In this document: one piece after another, positions 35,324-52,249 of the stretch
Layout: each line of letters opens with the position of its first letter
Numbering within the stretch: position 1 is the stretch's first letter
From: Aspidiotus rigidus
Taxonomy: Eukaryota > Arthropoda > Insecta > Hemiptera > Diaspididae
Reading direction: 5' to 3'
Length of the DNA stretch: 64,000 bases
Assembly (NCBI GenBank): GCA_035079385.1
Contig: JAVHKY010000003.1
Location: forward strand, 7,419,501-7,483,500
Made by a program: the position numbers and the translations under genes
Notes under the pieces: model-generated
Seen by the model: only the letters and a program-made list of their open reading frames with translations
What the model was told of the DNA's origin: nothing
Database searches by the model: none

Positions 35324-36813
35324 TTTATGAACTTTAATCCATAAGAATCGTAATTGTCGAAGTTGGATTTGCGAAAGCTCGAAAGATTACGTAAAATCAA
35401 TTGTTCCGTTCATAGAGTATCCTCAATTGTTACCGATGAGTGCGTCTGATTCGCCTTTGACCTCTTTCATCAACCCATACGTTTACTTCGATTAAAAATG
35501 AGATCATCTTTGGAAAAAGTTATCCTAGTCAGTTACTGAATAAATTGCAAACGGTCTTATTTTTCCTCTCGAGTATTACGACTACGAAGCTGTAAACTGC
35601 GTCGGTACGACTGGATTTACTTTCGTTGTAAATTACTGGGATCGCGAGTCATGATGTGCACAAAATCTGAAGCCCGCAAGTATTGTATCCTGCTCTGTTC
35701 ACATTTGGTCCCGTCAACTAATATTTGTTTCTGTGATTTGATCCATTATACTATTTATATTGATTTTATTTTTGTATAGTATTTTTTGGCTTGAGTTTAA
35801 AGGCGTTTCTAAAGGTTTACATCATGTTAACTACCGAAAGAAGTCTACTCACGCTACGAAAGTACGTTCTGGTTGATTTTCTTGAATCGAAATAATTCAT
35901 CCTTTTCCCAAGAAATAATTACAGAAAATTTGGTTACCCAATTGTGGTCAAGAAATTAATTTCAGGTATGTGACTCGACGTGGACTAGTGTATTAGGGAG
36001 ATGAAAGAGATCTGTGCACAAAACCTTGCAATAATCTTTTGTCGTATACAGAACAAGTATTTGAAAAAAAAAAGAACATTCTAATAACGCCTCATAAGAT
36101 TTGAAAGTGACATGAAAACAAAAAATAAAGCACAATTGATTTAATATTATTTTCATTTCAAAACGTTATAATGAAATTCGGTCTTTCTTTTAAGAAGATA
36201 CAACTTTTTATGTTCCAATATAATACATTTAAAAAAAATGTTCTATAGGCGAACAGATTTAAATTTTGAACGATATGCGATTTGTGCTTGATGTTCAACT
36301 ATTTCCTTGAAAACTGAAGAACAGGAAAGTAAGATTGGAATAAATTATTGAAATATAATCTGTACAATCAATAAGTGAAAAAAAAAATTGAATGGTATCA
36401 GTGTCAGCTCGATAGAAAAATTTGATTAGGAAAACAAACGTTACAGCGTTTGAAAGAGATTCAAACATCAGTCGGTACTTCCATTTTTCCTCAGATGATG
36501 AATATTTGAAAAAGCGATGAATTTTGCCGAGACCGTTAACGTCTACCTGAATCTTGTGCCGTGCACACGGTGATGTCTGTTATTTCTGGTGACAGAAAGT
36601 TTCTCAAGCAAACATGTAGAACCTTGAAGTACAGAAAATAACGAATCAAATCGCTTTTTCGTCACTGAAGGGAAATTCGATCCTTAGAAAGAAAGTGTTA
36701 GATAGGCTAATGCTTATTGCACAACATAAATCCCCGTCCTAAATAATTCTTATTTGGCGAATACTCACAGACAAATCCATGAACTCTAAAAATACTTATA
36801 TGAAATTATACTT
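35324..36813. other. convergent intergenic region, DOHH / bHLH gene
   Basis: 1.5 kb with no supported gene. It holds the 3' ends of both genes; signals such as aataaa appear near 35540 and 36125. The ORF at 35962-36156 is low complexity. Confidence 0.5.
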
Positions 36814-37517
36814 TTAATATGGTTGCAAGATGGTCGACGATGGATAATCCCAACATTTAGATTGATTTGAAGGCCCCGTATAATACTGCGGATAGTTGTA
36901 ATACGTTGGAGAAGGTGTCGTGGGTACATGTTGAGGCGTGTAATGCACTGAATACAAAGTAGTCTCGTAGTCAGGACCGTATTCCAAAATCGATTGAAGA
37001 TGACGAATGTAACGTATAGCTAACCTAATGGTTCATAAATTATCGTGAGGTTAATAACGAATGAGCGGACGATTTAATCTTAACAATAATAAAATGATGA
37101 AAATAATTGTCACCTCAATGATTCTATTTTGGATAACCTTTTCCCCGTTGGTTTACATTGTGGAAGCCGCTCTCTCAATTGATCAAAAGCTCGATTCATA
37201 TCTCTCATCCTAGTTCTTTCGCGATCGCAAGCAGATTTCTTATAATCTGGAAAACGTAAAAGTTCTTACCTCTTATTCTTATTTGACAGTCACTTCACCC
37301 GGAACTCACCTTTCTCCGAATCGTACGTTTTACTCTTAGACAATGGTACAGCGCGATCATACTTGCAACTCGAAATATCTTCTAGGCTTCCTTTTGTTTC
37401 ATAATTAACCGAATTCAACAAAGTAAGCGTTCCTTTTCCTTCATCGGTGAGCTCAGGTTGTTCTTGAAGAGATACTTTATCGACGTACATAATATGAGGT
37501 GTGTGTATACTTTCCAT
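36814..37517 (-). CDS. bHLH transcription factor, sage/Mesp-like
   Basis: Three exons: 37517-37310, 37246-37114 and 37024-36814, giving 183 aa. The bHLH domain spans residues about 70-125: basic region [16 protein letters not shown], helix 1 DQLRERLP, loop [10 protein letters not shown], helix 2 [16 protein letters not shown]. The KIESLRLAIRYI form groups it with Mesp/mesogenin and Drosophila sage proteins. Sage is a salivary-gland regulator, so a tissue-specific role is likely. The short tail is Tyr/Pro-rich ([16 protein letters not shown]). The gene is compact and lies tail to tail with DOHH. Assignment to sage is by motif memory, not a tree. Confidence 0.85.
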
Positions 37518-37959
37518 TTTGATATTACACTGTAAACAGATTTTTCAGCGTAAAAGTTGAACTTTCGAACGGGATACGTCTTCAATAAATGTAGAAGGGT
37601 GACACTTCCTCCTTTCTGTTCAATAAACTTATAAAAATTTAAAAAACGTTCTTGCGATTTCCCTCCCTCATATTTGCATCCAAGATCAATCAATATCTTT
37701 GTTGAATTATTTGTATGATATACAACTTTTTCGAAGCAAAGCGAGTCAATTTTGACAAAAGGAGGAAAAATATGAAAAAGTGGTTTAGAAAGAGTCGGCG
37801 GCCCTCGATGTCAGATGAAATTAGGACTAATGTGTTCAATAAAAATCAATATTTACAAAAAGGTTATGGACAAAGAAATGTAATAATATAAAAGGTAATC
37901 GTCAAGCGAGGTAATTCAAAGTCTGATCATTTTCGAGAAATGAACAAATTCTTGTCATC

Positions 37960-38397
37960 TTAATCCAATAATGCCTCAAAATATTTGATTTTGCTCCCAA
38001 ATAAATTGAGATTAATAACATTGTTTGGGACTTCATCTAAGAAATCGCTCTTATTTCGCACTACTTTCGAAAAATTTTTCACGATTTCACGGTTTAAGTA
38101 TAATTTAACTATCAATCAAAAGGATATGATGAAAACAAATGAAGAAAAAGAAAAGCTACTTACTGGAGGTATAATCTCTTGATGACATTGCTCCATTTTA
38201 CAAGATTTCAAGGAATCAACAAGTTCATCGTATACACGCTCATATAGTCCAGGCGTACTCAAAACCATTCTGATGAGGTATTCGTATTCAGACGACTTAT
38301 ACAGGTTAATATTTTCGTTACATTTGTGCAAACAATTTAGAGAAAAAAAAAAAAAAAAAAGTAGATGAAACATCGAACAATTAGAACATCTGTACAT
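37960..38397 (-). CDS. unassigned coding exons upstream of the bHLH gene
   Basis: The first exon reads through 38397-38166 on the minus strand, ending MVLSTPGLYERVYDELVD, then SCKMEQCHQEIIPP and a GTAAGT donor. A poly-T tract lies inside the open frame and may instead be the end of an intron. A second coding stretch at about 38096-37960 contains NREIVKNFSKVVRNKSDFLD, then NLNLFGSKIKYFEALLD and a stop. The phases do not join simply, so at least one border is wrong. A GC-rich promoter-like patch sits at about 38440-38560. I do not recognise the protein. Confidence 0.35.
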
Positions 38398-38439
38398 ATG
38401 TTTTTAATTGATATAAGGGGAAACTGTTACGCACATATT

Positions 38440-38560
38440 AGGTGGCTACGCGTAGTGCGACACTTTGAACAGGAACCCCTTCGTTAACTCTCTATTGTTA
38501 ACACACGTGTTGGAATTGCGCGCCTCGCGACGATAACGGAATATCGGTTCCAAATTTGCT
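38440..38560. promoter_or_regulatory. GC-rich promoter-like patch
   Basis: A stretch richer in G and C than its surroundings contains ggtggctacgcgtagtgcg, a perfect cacgtg E-box (acacacgtgttgg), two gttaac palindromes 20 bp apart, and gcgcgcctcgcgacg. It resembles the GC-rich promoters of other genes in this window and lies just upstream of the unassigned minus-strand exons. Confidence 0.35.
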
Positions 38561-39259
38561 TTGAAAATGTTTTAGTAAGAAAAATCGAGTAGGTACATTA
38601 CCCATATCATCGTTTTAATTACTCGATGATATCGTGTAGGATTACTTTTTCTATCGTGCAAAATTTTATTACATCAGTTTCCAACATTATAAGTTGAATT
38701 CGAGTTTTAAACGAATTCAAAAAGATTTTCAGATTTTAAACACAACTTGTCTACCATTCTTATTAATTGAATTTTATTTCTCATCCAGCAATAGGGAGTA
38801 CGTACGTAAGAAAATAATTCTCATCATAATCACAAGTGAATAGTCATACGCGAATATAATACTTTTATTCAGAACAATTCGAATAATAATTTAAGAAAGA
38901 GAAAAGTTCGAACTTCCAGAAACTTTTTGAAACAGATTCAACAACGATGATATCCAATAATAAATACAATACTGATGATTCAATGGTATTTTCGCCGCGG
39001 TTAGGAACTAGAAACAGAAAATTAAACGATTCCATCGTAAATATAAAACTGCTGCAGAAATTTTATCAAACAGTAAGTCGAAAGAAAGAAAAATAGAAAT
39101 GAGGTATGCATCTACTTTTACATCGTTTTCGTACTGTTCTCCTAACATAGAACACTTTTTGAGAACAGAATTACGTTCGTTAACGAAACAAGGATCAGGA
39201 AACAGAAATTCAGACATCAAAGGGTCTTTAAAACAATCTATCATTTTTACTTACTCGAA

Positions 39260-41216
39260 TTATTGCATTTTGAAGTTCAACTTTCTAGGCGTCATAAATA
39301 ATTTCACGTCTTCGTCTCTTACCGCGACTCTTCTTTCTTGGTGCTTCACAATGAGAGGTTGAATAGTGTCTATCAGTATTTTTTTCAATTCACCAGTCAA
39401 GAGATCGCCAGATGCGTATTGCTATTTGAAAATTCAATTATTTAAAATAATGTTCAATGCATTCAAAACTTGTAAAATCGTTCGAAATTATCAGTCCTCA
39501 TAACCAGTTCATGGCTTCAACACCATAAAAGACTACACAGCTTTAGATGAAAAACACAATCAAACATGTAGGTTCACCTCTCTACTCTAACTAGTAACAT
39601 CATTGCTAAAATAGCGACAAATTCTTGCCATCCATGAGAGCAGACTGAAAAATTATTCAGTTACTAAAATACAGAATTTTACATGATAACTTACCTTTCT
39701 TATTGATTCTAATCTTTCGTCATCTTCCAAAAAAAATCTCAAGTATTGATACGAAACATCGACAGAACAATCACCGCCTTTGGTACGATGCTCCTCAATC
39801 GTGGCTTGACCTCCCGAGAAGGCATGTTTATTAATCTAACCCGGACAATATCAATGAGTATTCTTTTGTTAAATACAAAAATTGACAGAACTTAAAAATT
39901 GATTGATTACTTTATTTTTGATCTGCTTTGGTGTGTCTGTAAGAAATATCGCAGAATTATTATCACTAGCCGACATCTTTGTAGCAGCTCCTTGTAAAGC
40001 AGGAAAAAAGGTAGAATGTAACAACGCGGGTTTACAACAGTGTAATCTTGGAGCAACATCCCTCGTCATCCTGAAATATGGATCCTGTGAGTGGAGGAAA
40101 ACATTGATTATTTATAATTTTCGACGTTTTCGTTCTCAACAATTTTACCACTAACCTGATCTATAGCGCAAGGTATTAAGCACGGTATATTATTAGCAGC
40201 TTTCGACGACCCGAAGATGAAAGGGAACGAAGAGGATAGGGCGGGTGCGGCTTGTATAGCAGGAAAACCAATTTTACCGATCACGTCACTGTCTCCGAAT
40301 CCAAAAATACCCTTGACTTGATTGAATGTAACACATTTCTGTATTCTCACTATATTTCGATAAAATTCTGGACTTTGACTGGAAACAGCAAAAATAGTAT
40401 TCATATATAGAGCGATTACCTCAAGTTGATCCACGTCAACAACGAGGTAAATGAAAGAAGAAAGATCAAATTTGACGATAATATTCTAAGAATTCTAACC
40501 TAATAAAATCCAGATCAGAGAATATGAACGTCTTCTCCCGGTCAAAGCCACAAGCAATAATATCTTTGGCGTTCTCAAATGCCAGTTTATTGGCCTCTTC
40601 AATTTTTAAATCTTTCCAAAGGAACTTTTCGTCATCAGTCAATTGAATAACAAGAGGAACATCGAATACATCTTGAAGCCATCTTCAAAACAAAAATGAA
40701 TTCCAATAAAATCTTATGAAATCAAGAAGTTATTTATATTTTTAAAGAAGGAAGAAAATACGCACTTCGTAAAAATGAATGGAATAAGATGTCCGACATG
40801 AAGAGCTTCCGAAGAAGGACCTCTTCCCGTGTATAAATAAAAGGGTTTTTTTTGTTCATAGGCGTTGAGAATATCATTAACGTCGCGATGAGAAAAGAAA
40901 ATACCACGTCTGAGAAGATGATGAGCGGGCTTCCCCGTCAAATTTTCAAAACGTTTGATTAAGTCTGCATCAATCTTGGAGGAACCAAATCGTTCTAGTA
41001 TAAGGAGTATGAAATGAAATATCACAATTCATTACATCATGATTCTCCACCAAGGAATTTCTGAATTTTGCCCATCCCGGTAAGGCACTTACTTATCAGT
41101 TTATCATAATCGACTCCTTTTTGAGAAGAGCTCGCCACATCCCACGGTGTAACTATATCCTCTTCATCTTCTTTGAGGCGCAACTCTTCAATGCTCTTGG
41201 TAACTTCAACCATCAT
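39260..41216 (-). CDS. WARS1: tryptophan--tRNA ligase, cytoplasmic
   Basis: About eight exons run from [20 protein letters not shown] (41216) to [13 protein letters not shown] (stop at 39260). This class I synthetase charges tRNA-Trp in the cytosol. The HIGH-type motif is [10 protein letters not shown] in exon 2, and the KMSKS-type motif is [10 protein letters not shown] in the exon at about 39905-40075. Other family blocks are [65 protein letters not shown] and [20 protein letters not shown]. The N-terminal extension is short, so the vertebrate WHEP domain is absent. It is divergent with ATP6V0B. Confidence 0.95.
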
Positions 41217-41956
41217 CTACTCCGAGTAATGGAAAATCAAGGCTATACGTTCAACGATGCTTACGTACTTGCGAGTCAGATGGTCACATACCGCTTGAAT
41301 TTAAAAAGTACTTCAATTTTCGTAAACATCAACGTGAATACGAATACGATATGGTTTTATCGAAATACGAGATTTTCTTTATCATTATCTGAGAGACCTG
41401 AGTCAGAAAAGATACAAATGAGCACGTCGTTTACAATCTCGTGGCAATTTCAGTCTTCAACCCGGCCCCCTCGTTATAGCATACAACGTTGAATTCACGT
41501 AACTCTAAAACAACGATTGAGAGAATAAGGTTCGTAACGTCATCTATTACGACGTCAAAGTAATATTGTTTCCTTGATCGTTGTTCTGCAGATACGTCAA
41601 GTCGACTTTGAAATTCGAAAATCGCAATTACTATTATCGAAAATCGAAATCGTTGCAGGCAACGCTCAGAGATCTCTGGCGAGTTTTTCAAACGTCATAA
41701 TTTTTTTCTGTCTTATCTGTGTTATTTATTATTATTCAGTATCTTCTTCATTATTTGATCTATGTATGGGGTGTTCTACTGAAGGTAGGGCCGAAGTTTG
41801 AAGAACTCCAGTATCTGTTATCTCTCATGAATTGGTTTTTCTCTTCTGAAGAATTCGAGTTTCGCTAACCAGAATCCTCGTGAAATTTCGTTGATTTCGC
41901 GGATAATTCTCTTTATTGCTCAACATTTGGTCTCAAACGGAGATAAGATTTTCAAG
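41217..41956. promoter_or_regulatory. divergent region, WARS1 / ATP6V0B
   Basis: 740 bp between two divergent starts, likely including 5' UTRs. ORFs on both strands (41431-41691 minus, 41574-41801 plus) overlap each other and show no domain. A repeated cgaaaatcg motif lies at 41618-41650. Confidence 0.4.
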
Positions 41957-42583
41957 ATGAGACGCACACTGCTATATACGTTCGCTGGCTCGATGAGCAC
42001 CTTGGCGGTAGGCGTGATAATGTTTTATGTATTGGCTGGAATTGGAGAAAGACTCAGCGTAGGATGGTTCCTGGAAAATGCATCTCCATACATGTGGGCT
42101 ACATTAGGTATCGCATTTTCGGTCGCGTTGTCTGTAGTAGGTGCGGCTGCTGGAATTTACACCACTGGTGTCAGTATTGTTGGCGCTGGCGTTAAAGCTC
42201 CTAGAATCAAGACTAAAAATTTGATCTCTGTAATATTTTGCGAAGCTGTCGCTATTTACGGCCTTATACTAGCCATCGTACTATCGGGCTTACTGGAACC
42301 ATTCACTGACGACCATATTGTTCCCAAGAGCAGAGTAGTTGAACTCAATTACCTTTCTGGTTATCTTATGTTTGGTGCCGGAGCTAGTGTGGGTCTAGTC
42401 AATTTATTCTGCGGTATGGCTGTTGGTCTTGTGGGTTCGGGAGCGGCCCTTGCAGATGCTGCTAATTCGTCACTCTTCGTCAAGGTACTTATCATTGAAA
42501 TATTCGGTAGTGCTATTGGACTGTTTGGATTGATTGTTGGTATCTTTATGACATCGAGAGTCAAGATGGGTGACAAAAGTTAA
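41957..42583 (+). CDS. ATP6V0B: V-type proton ATPase 21 kDa proteolipid subunit c''
   Basis: A single-exon, 208-aa membrane protein. It is one of the proteolipids of the Vo rotor that carries protons across endomembranes. Five hydrophobic segments are visible. The two proteolipid repeats are residues about 45-125 ([20 protein letters not shown], then [12 protein letters not shown]) and about 135-200 ([19 protein letters not shown], then [19 protein letters not shown]), and the proton-binding Glu is in [10 protein letters not shown] chose the ATG at 41957 ([12 protein letters not shown]), which gives the family length; the open frame extends 22 codons upstream. The gene is intronless while its neighbours are all split. 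Confidence 0.95.
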   Translation: MRRTLLYTFAGSMSTLAVGVIMFYVLAGIGERLSVGWFLENASPYMWATLGIAFSVALSVVGAAAGIYTTGVSIVGAGVKAPRIKTKNLISVIFCEAVAIYGLILAIVLSGLLEPFTDDHIVPKSRVVELNYLSGYLMFGAGASVGLVNLFCGMAVGLVGSGAALADAANSSLFVKVLIIEIFGSAIGLFGLIVGIFMTSRVKMGDKS

Positions 42584-43270
42584 ATCCGATGTTCAATTAA
42601 CTTTAAGAGTAATTTAGCGTTTGTATCGTCAAGAACGATTGATCACATTCCGCAATTTTAGTATGTTTGTAGCTTTATTGTAATTATTTATAGAACGATT
42701 CGTGTGCATCTTTCATCTTTTCGTATGCATTTCTTCGTTGTTACTAACCATAAGTAGTATGTCCGCCTGTCTCATGAATTTTATCCTTAGGCGTGATGAT
42801 TTCGTATCTCTCGCATCAAATGTCATTTTCATCTTTCTTTCTTTTTTTTTTTTTCAAATTATTTCATCCTCTAATCATTATGTATGAATATCTCAGTCAA
42901 TGTATATAGTACCTTAATTTAATTGTCTATAAGTCTTTAAGTTACCACGATTACATAATCATCGAAATTGTCGTCATCTTCTGTTATTGTTTTCGATCCA
43001 ACTCCATACACAAGAAATTATAATGAAGAAATCGAAGATTTAATTATCATCGTAATGTAACAAAATACTTACAAAGTGTACATGTTAGCAACAAATTAAA
43101 CGTATTCGTTTTTAAGAGTACCAATGGTGAAAAGAAAGATAGCGATTCTCCTAATCGCCATTCAAATATAAAATTCGCTCGAGTCAACTGCACCAGTCGA
43201 AAATGATCGGTAGCCGAAAAATAAGTCGCGTACAAAAAACAGACAGATTTTGAGTATTCGGTAAATCGGT
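42584..43270. other. convergent 3' region, ATP6V0B / CNOT3
   Basis: 690 bp of AT-rich 3' UTR-like sequence with a T-tract near 42840. No gene is seen. Confidence 0.5.
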
Positions 43271-48137
<4,867 letters not shown>

Positions 48138-48936
48138 ACTTCAGTTACATTATATAGGAGAAAAATAACGAAAAATCGAACTAATTCTACTACAAGCAAA
48201 TATTTAAAACAAGTTAAAATACGAAAAATTCAAATAATAACTCCGAAATACGTTTTTCTTCTTCACTCTTTATCGATGTATGTTTACGAAGTAGGTATAA
48301 ATCTGAACGAACATTGTGTTGAGAAACCTATGTAGAACTTGCTTCTTCAGTCTTTGGTTGGAACACAATTATCTCGATATGACAATTATATCGAACTCGA
48401 AAATCCACTGTGATCAATCAATCACTAGATAACCGATTTCGATTGTACAACCGGTCGTCATGCTTTCGGTATGACTCGGTGCCACCGTGCTTGGTGGCGT
48501 AGTCGTGTGACGTGACGTGTAACTCATGAGTCCGTGTAAGAGAGTGTCCTTACTCCGCAGCTCGTGTGTGTGGTGCTGTCCCGTCATTCCGTCTCCGTCG
48601 ACCTCTTAGATCTTTCCTGATTTCCGATAAAAAATTTTATAAAAATAATTTTCAAAATAAAAATATTCTCTGTACTCTGTTGTGTAAGTCCGATTCTGAT
48701 TTCTGATCTGATGAAAATATTTTAAATGTTTCTCCTTCCTAACGTGATCGAGGTATTTTACTTTATAAACTTGTGCAATTGTAGATAGGCTTCACAGGAT
48801 GAGAGAGAAGGAAAACAGTGAAACTCAAGTGCAACAAATTATTGAGTTAATTTGTCCAGCGGATTGAAGAATATAAATCTTGAATGCTGTCATAGTGTCA
48901 TTATGATCATTCCGTAGAAGGCCGGCGAGCAAGAAA
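48138..48936. promoter_or_regulatory. bidirectional promoter region, CNOT3 / POP5
   Basis: 800 bp between divergent starts. A GC-rich core at about 48450-48600 carries gtgacgtgacgtgtaac, a doubled CRE/ATF-like tgacgtgacg site, and ggtggcgtagtcgtg. No TATA box is evident. This looks like a shared housekeeping promoter. Confidence 0.5.
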
Positions 48937-50441
48937 ATGGTACGATCAAAATACAGGTATTTCGCAAGATATTTCTCATGAAAGTTTTCGCTCGTTTCGT
49001 CGTGCAGTTCATTTATTTCGTCTTCTTCGCCATCATCTTACAGATACATTACCGTGAAAATATCTCCAGTAAAGAAAAACAGAAATATAGAAGATGTTAT
49101 TGTGAAAAATACTGACTTGTACAAAGCTATTTTATCCACGGTAAAGAAGTTCCACGGAGATTATGGAATTGCGTGCGTTAAAACAGGCTTTATTTGTGAG
49201 TACTATCAAGATTTTATCGAGCTTCATAATAAATAATTGCTGTTAATTGTGCTCCTTGTTACTGTTAATGTATAGGCAAGTACTGCAATGAAATGACTGG
49301 AGTAGCCATTATTAAAATGCGACGTGATTCCTATACATTTGTGAGCACAGTATTGCCATTCATAAGGGATGTAGGATCTGAAAGTGTGCAGCTTCACACT
49401 CTTAGATGTACTAGTACCCTTCGTCGAGCGTATGTGCATTTAAAAGTGAGTATATCAGAATGTGTCTGGAGTAGCTAGTTCCGGCGACTTATCTGAAGGC
49501 TAAAAATGAATTCACTTGAGGTTCAAAGAATACGTACATGATAAGATTTTTCAATATTGTTTTTTTCCCTCTTGAGCCAAAAATGAGTATTGTATGCCGA
49601 AGAGTGTGAAATAAGAAGTTTGCTAACAAATGCAAAATTTTACAAAAAGAGTTGAAGACGAGTTTAGTAAATACATGAGTAACAAATTTTTCATTTTACA
49701 TTCCCGATTTGTCAAGACGTTCCACTGTCGACATCAGAATTGTGGGGCACCCAGTAAAAAATTCATAATACTCTAATAAGAATCCGCCGATCCATGAACG
49801 TGTGGAAATACGATATAAATTGGATGGACTTATTCATTTTCTTTCTCCATCTTGCCAACATGATTCAAGAGTTTTTAAAATTTATATTGGCATCCATTTC
49901 CACCTATTCTTGTAGAGCAGGCAACAATCCTTGATATTTGTAGAAAAATTTATGGATGACAGCACTCATGTTATTACTTTATGTACGCGTTACCACCAGA
50001 AGTCAAAATTTGAATTCAGTAAGTTCGTTGTAAGGTTGGAAATCAGTCATTGTTAATGTAAGTGATGAAAGATTTTTTCAACTTGCCTGTTCACTTTGCA
50101 TCGTGTCGTCACCAATCTGAACCCAGACAAATCCTAGTGGGAAGCTTCCAAAATTGATCATTATTTTACACCTTACCGGTGCATGTTACATTAATTTTAG
50201 AACGGTTGTACTGTGATGTAAGTCATTATAGTAATTTCACCACGTAATTTCCGAACTTTAAAGTATCTTTATAATAACTGTTGTATTTGATTTGTAGATT
50301 TATCAGGAGAAACAATTTGAAAAAGTATGGAATTCTCTTGGAGATGACGTAAGATTGAAGTTGAGAAGCAAATTCAGTAATTTAGGAGAACTGGAAAAAT
50401 TGTTGAAAGCAGAAAAAGAAGTACAATCCAGAAAAGGATGA
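48937..50441 (+). CDS. POP5: ribonuclease P/MRP protein subunit POP5
   Basis: Four exons: 48937-48956, 49044-49195, 49276-49445 and 50298-50441, giving 161 aa. POP5 is a core protein of RNase P and RNase MRP, which process tRNA and rRNA precursors. Conserved blocks are MVRSKYRYITVKI, FHGDYGIACVKTGFICKY, TGVAIIKMRRDSYTFVSTVL, PFIRDVGSESVQLHTLRC and STLRRAYVHLK. The 48-residue C-terminal exon is charged (KVWNSLGDDVRLKLRSKF) and longer than needed for the fold. The first exon encodes only seven residues. The last intron, at about 850 bp, is long for this region. Confidence 0.93.
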
Positions 50442-50637
50442 CAGTATGGATTTATCGTTCGATATTTGACTATTTGTTTCATGTGCAATTTTCCAAAAGT
50501 TCATTTGTAAGAGCTTTTAAATGTATTCCATTATACAAAATAAATATATTTTTTATTATTTTGTTGTTCACTCGCATGATTTTTTGAAAAGACAGAACCA
50601 TGGAACTACTTCAAGTTCTAACATATAAGTATTAAAA

Positions 50638-51072
50638 TTATTGGTAGACTGCAGAAGAGTGAGAATCTAATGTACTTCGTATTTTCTGAATGACTGAGGG
50701 TAATTGTTCACCATGACTCTGTAGACACTTGACGGCACATGCTTCGTAATCCTGTCTGTATTTATCTGAAAATGTGGTAACATTGTTCTTCTCCATTTGC
50801 GCTTTAATATTATCGTGACACACCATGAAGCATCTTTGAATTCGATTTTGAAAATCTTGAAATTCGTTTTTTAAATAATTTTGTGCTTCAGATAATGTAC
50901 CAGTGCAATCATTGATACACCGTTGTACGTCTTCATAACCACCTTTCGTCAAATCACAACAATTAGCTGAACATTGGTATGTTTTTTTCATCAAAGGTCG
51001 CATATGAGTTTTACTCAAATCATTGTAAGCAGCATCCAATTTTTGTTCGTACTCTTTCGCGATTTCTTCCAT
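50638..51072 (-). CDS. FAM136A: FAM136A-like protein
   Basis: A single-exon, 144-aa protein when started at MEEIAKEYEQKLDAAYNDL; the open frame runs 18 codons further upstream but the family starts here. It is a twin Cys-x3-Cys helical protein, associated with mitochondria in vertebrates. The cysteine pattern is complete: YQCSANCCD, VQRCINDCTG, IQRCFMVCHDN and YEACAVKCLQSH. Length and spacing match the family. It lies tail to tail with POP5, 196 bp apart. Confidence 0.93.
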   Translation of the reverse strand: MEEIAKEYEQKLDAAYNDLSKTHMRPLMKKTYQCSANCCDLTKGGYEDVQRCINDCTGTLSEAQNYLKNEFQDFQNRIQRCFMVCHDNIKAQMEKNNVTTFSDKYRQDYEACAVKCLQSHGEQLPSVIQKIRSTLDSHSSAVYQ

Positions 51073-52249
51073 TCTTAAACACTTTCGACTTCCAAGTGAT
51101 GCGTGATTCTCTAAAGAAAATTGCAACGATTCACACTACTTTCCGATCCGATTTTGAGGGACCAACTTCTCCTGTCGTTACGAATACTACTTCTTGAGCG
51201 ACTGATGTACTCACATTAATAATAATTCCATATTTTCACGAGAAAACACTTTCGGCAAATTATTTTAAGCGAAAACGAAAGTTTAGCACCATGCGAAACA
51301 ATTTTCTTCTGAATCTATTGATAAGGAAAATGAAGCTTCGGACCGGCTATCCGCGAGGAGCGCTAGCAGTTGGATTGGTCGTATTTAGATAAAAATATTC
51401 AGACTAGCCCTCACAGGATCGAAAACTAATTCATGAAGGAAGATCATGACTACTTATGTCAGTTCAAGATACAAGAGTGGTACGTGAGGTATTTCAAATC
51501 TTCAACTTCTATCCCTACTTTTGGGTGACTGTACGTATGACTTCATTCAAAATAATATTATAGTCCAAGTTGTACCCCTATTTTCATTTCACAGACTGAC
51601 CAGTGACCACACGCCCACCCTCACATATAATTGGGCAGAAAACTGTTTCTTTAGATTTGGGTTTTGGATTTACAAAAAACGACAATCCCACCATGGTTGG
51701 CATTATTAGTATTACTGAGACTAAAAGTTGAGTTTTTGCTTTAGCTAGCATCATTAGGCGTGAACTTGGTAGGCATGATGTCAGAGTTTTACTTCTACAA
51801 CAATGCTTGCTCAGTAGACATGAAGTTAACCTCAAACTTTTAAACACTACAACAAGAAATCAATTATGAAATTGAATAATGTTCTTCAAGTTCATGTTCA
51901 AACGATACAAACTAACACGCATGACCATAAAAAAACCTTTATTATTCTTTTTCGTAAAAGACAACTTCAGGTGATCTGATTGAAAAAATATTATCCAACT
52001 ACTACTTTATTCTAGATTTAAATTGAGAAGAAAAAACAGCCACTTTCCAGATTCAATCCTATCGGTCCATTGAATGTTAGATAAAGATAATTAATTCATG
52101 GTGCCTATATTTAATTTGCTTACTTTTTCCTGGTTTGTTTTTGAATAGGAAATAAGGCTGAAAATAATGCACTCTTCTGCAAAATACATGCTGATTATTG
52201 ATGTAATAATATTTGACAATCACAATTTTCGAGAAAGTACGAAATGTTA
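51073..52249. other. intergenic region between FAM136A and SMPD4, no gene seen
   Basis: The FAM136A promoter is at the left end; the rest is AT-rich. Two overlapping opposite-strand ORFs near 51521-51847 show no domain and are probably chance. Confidence 0.45.

Noticed and set aside
37415..37693. 92-codon minus ORF overlapping the bHLH first exon
   Set aside because: It starts at TTG and its second half overlaps the bHLH coding exon in another frame; only its first half is mentioned, as a possible exon.
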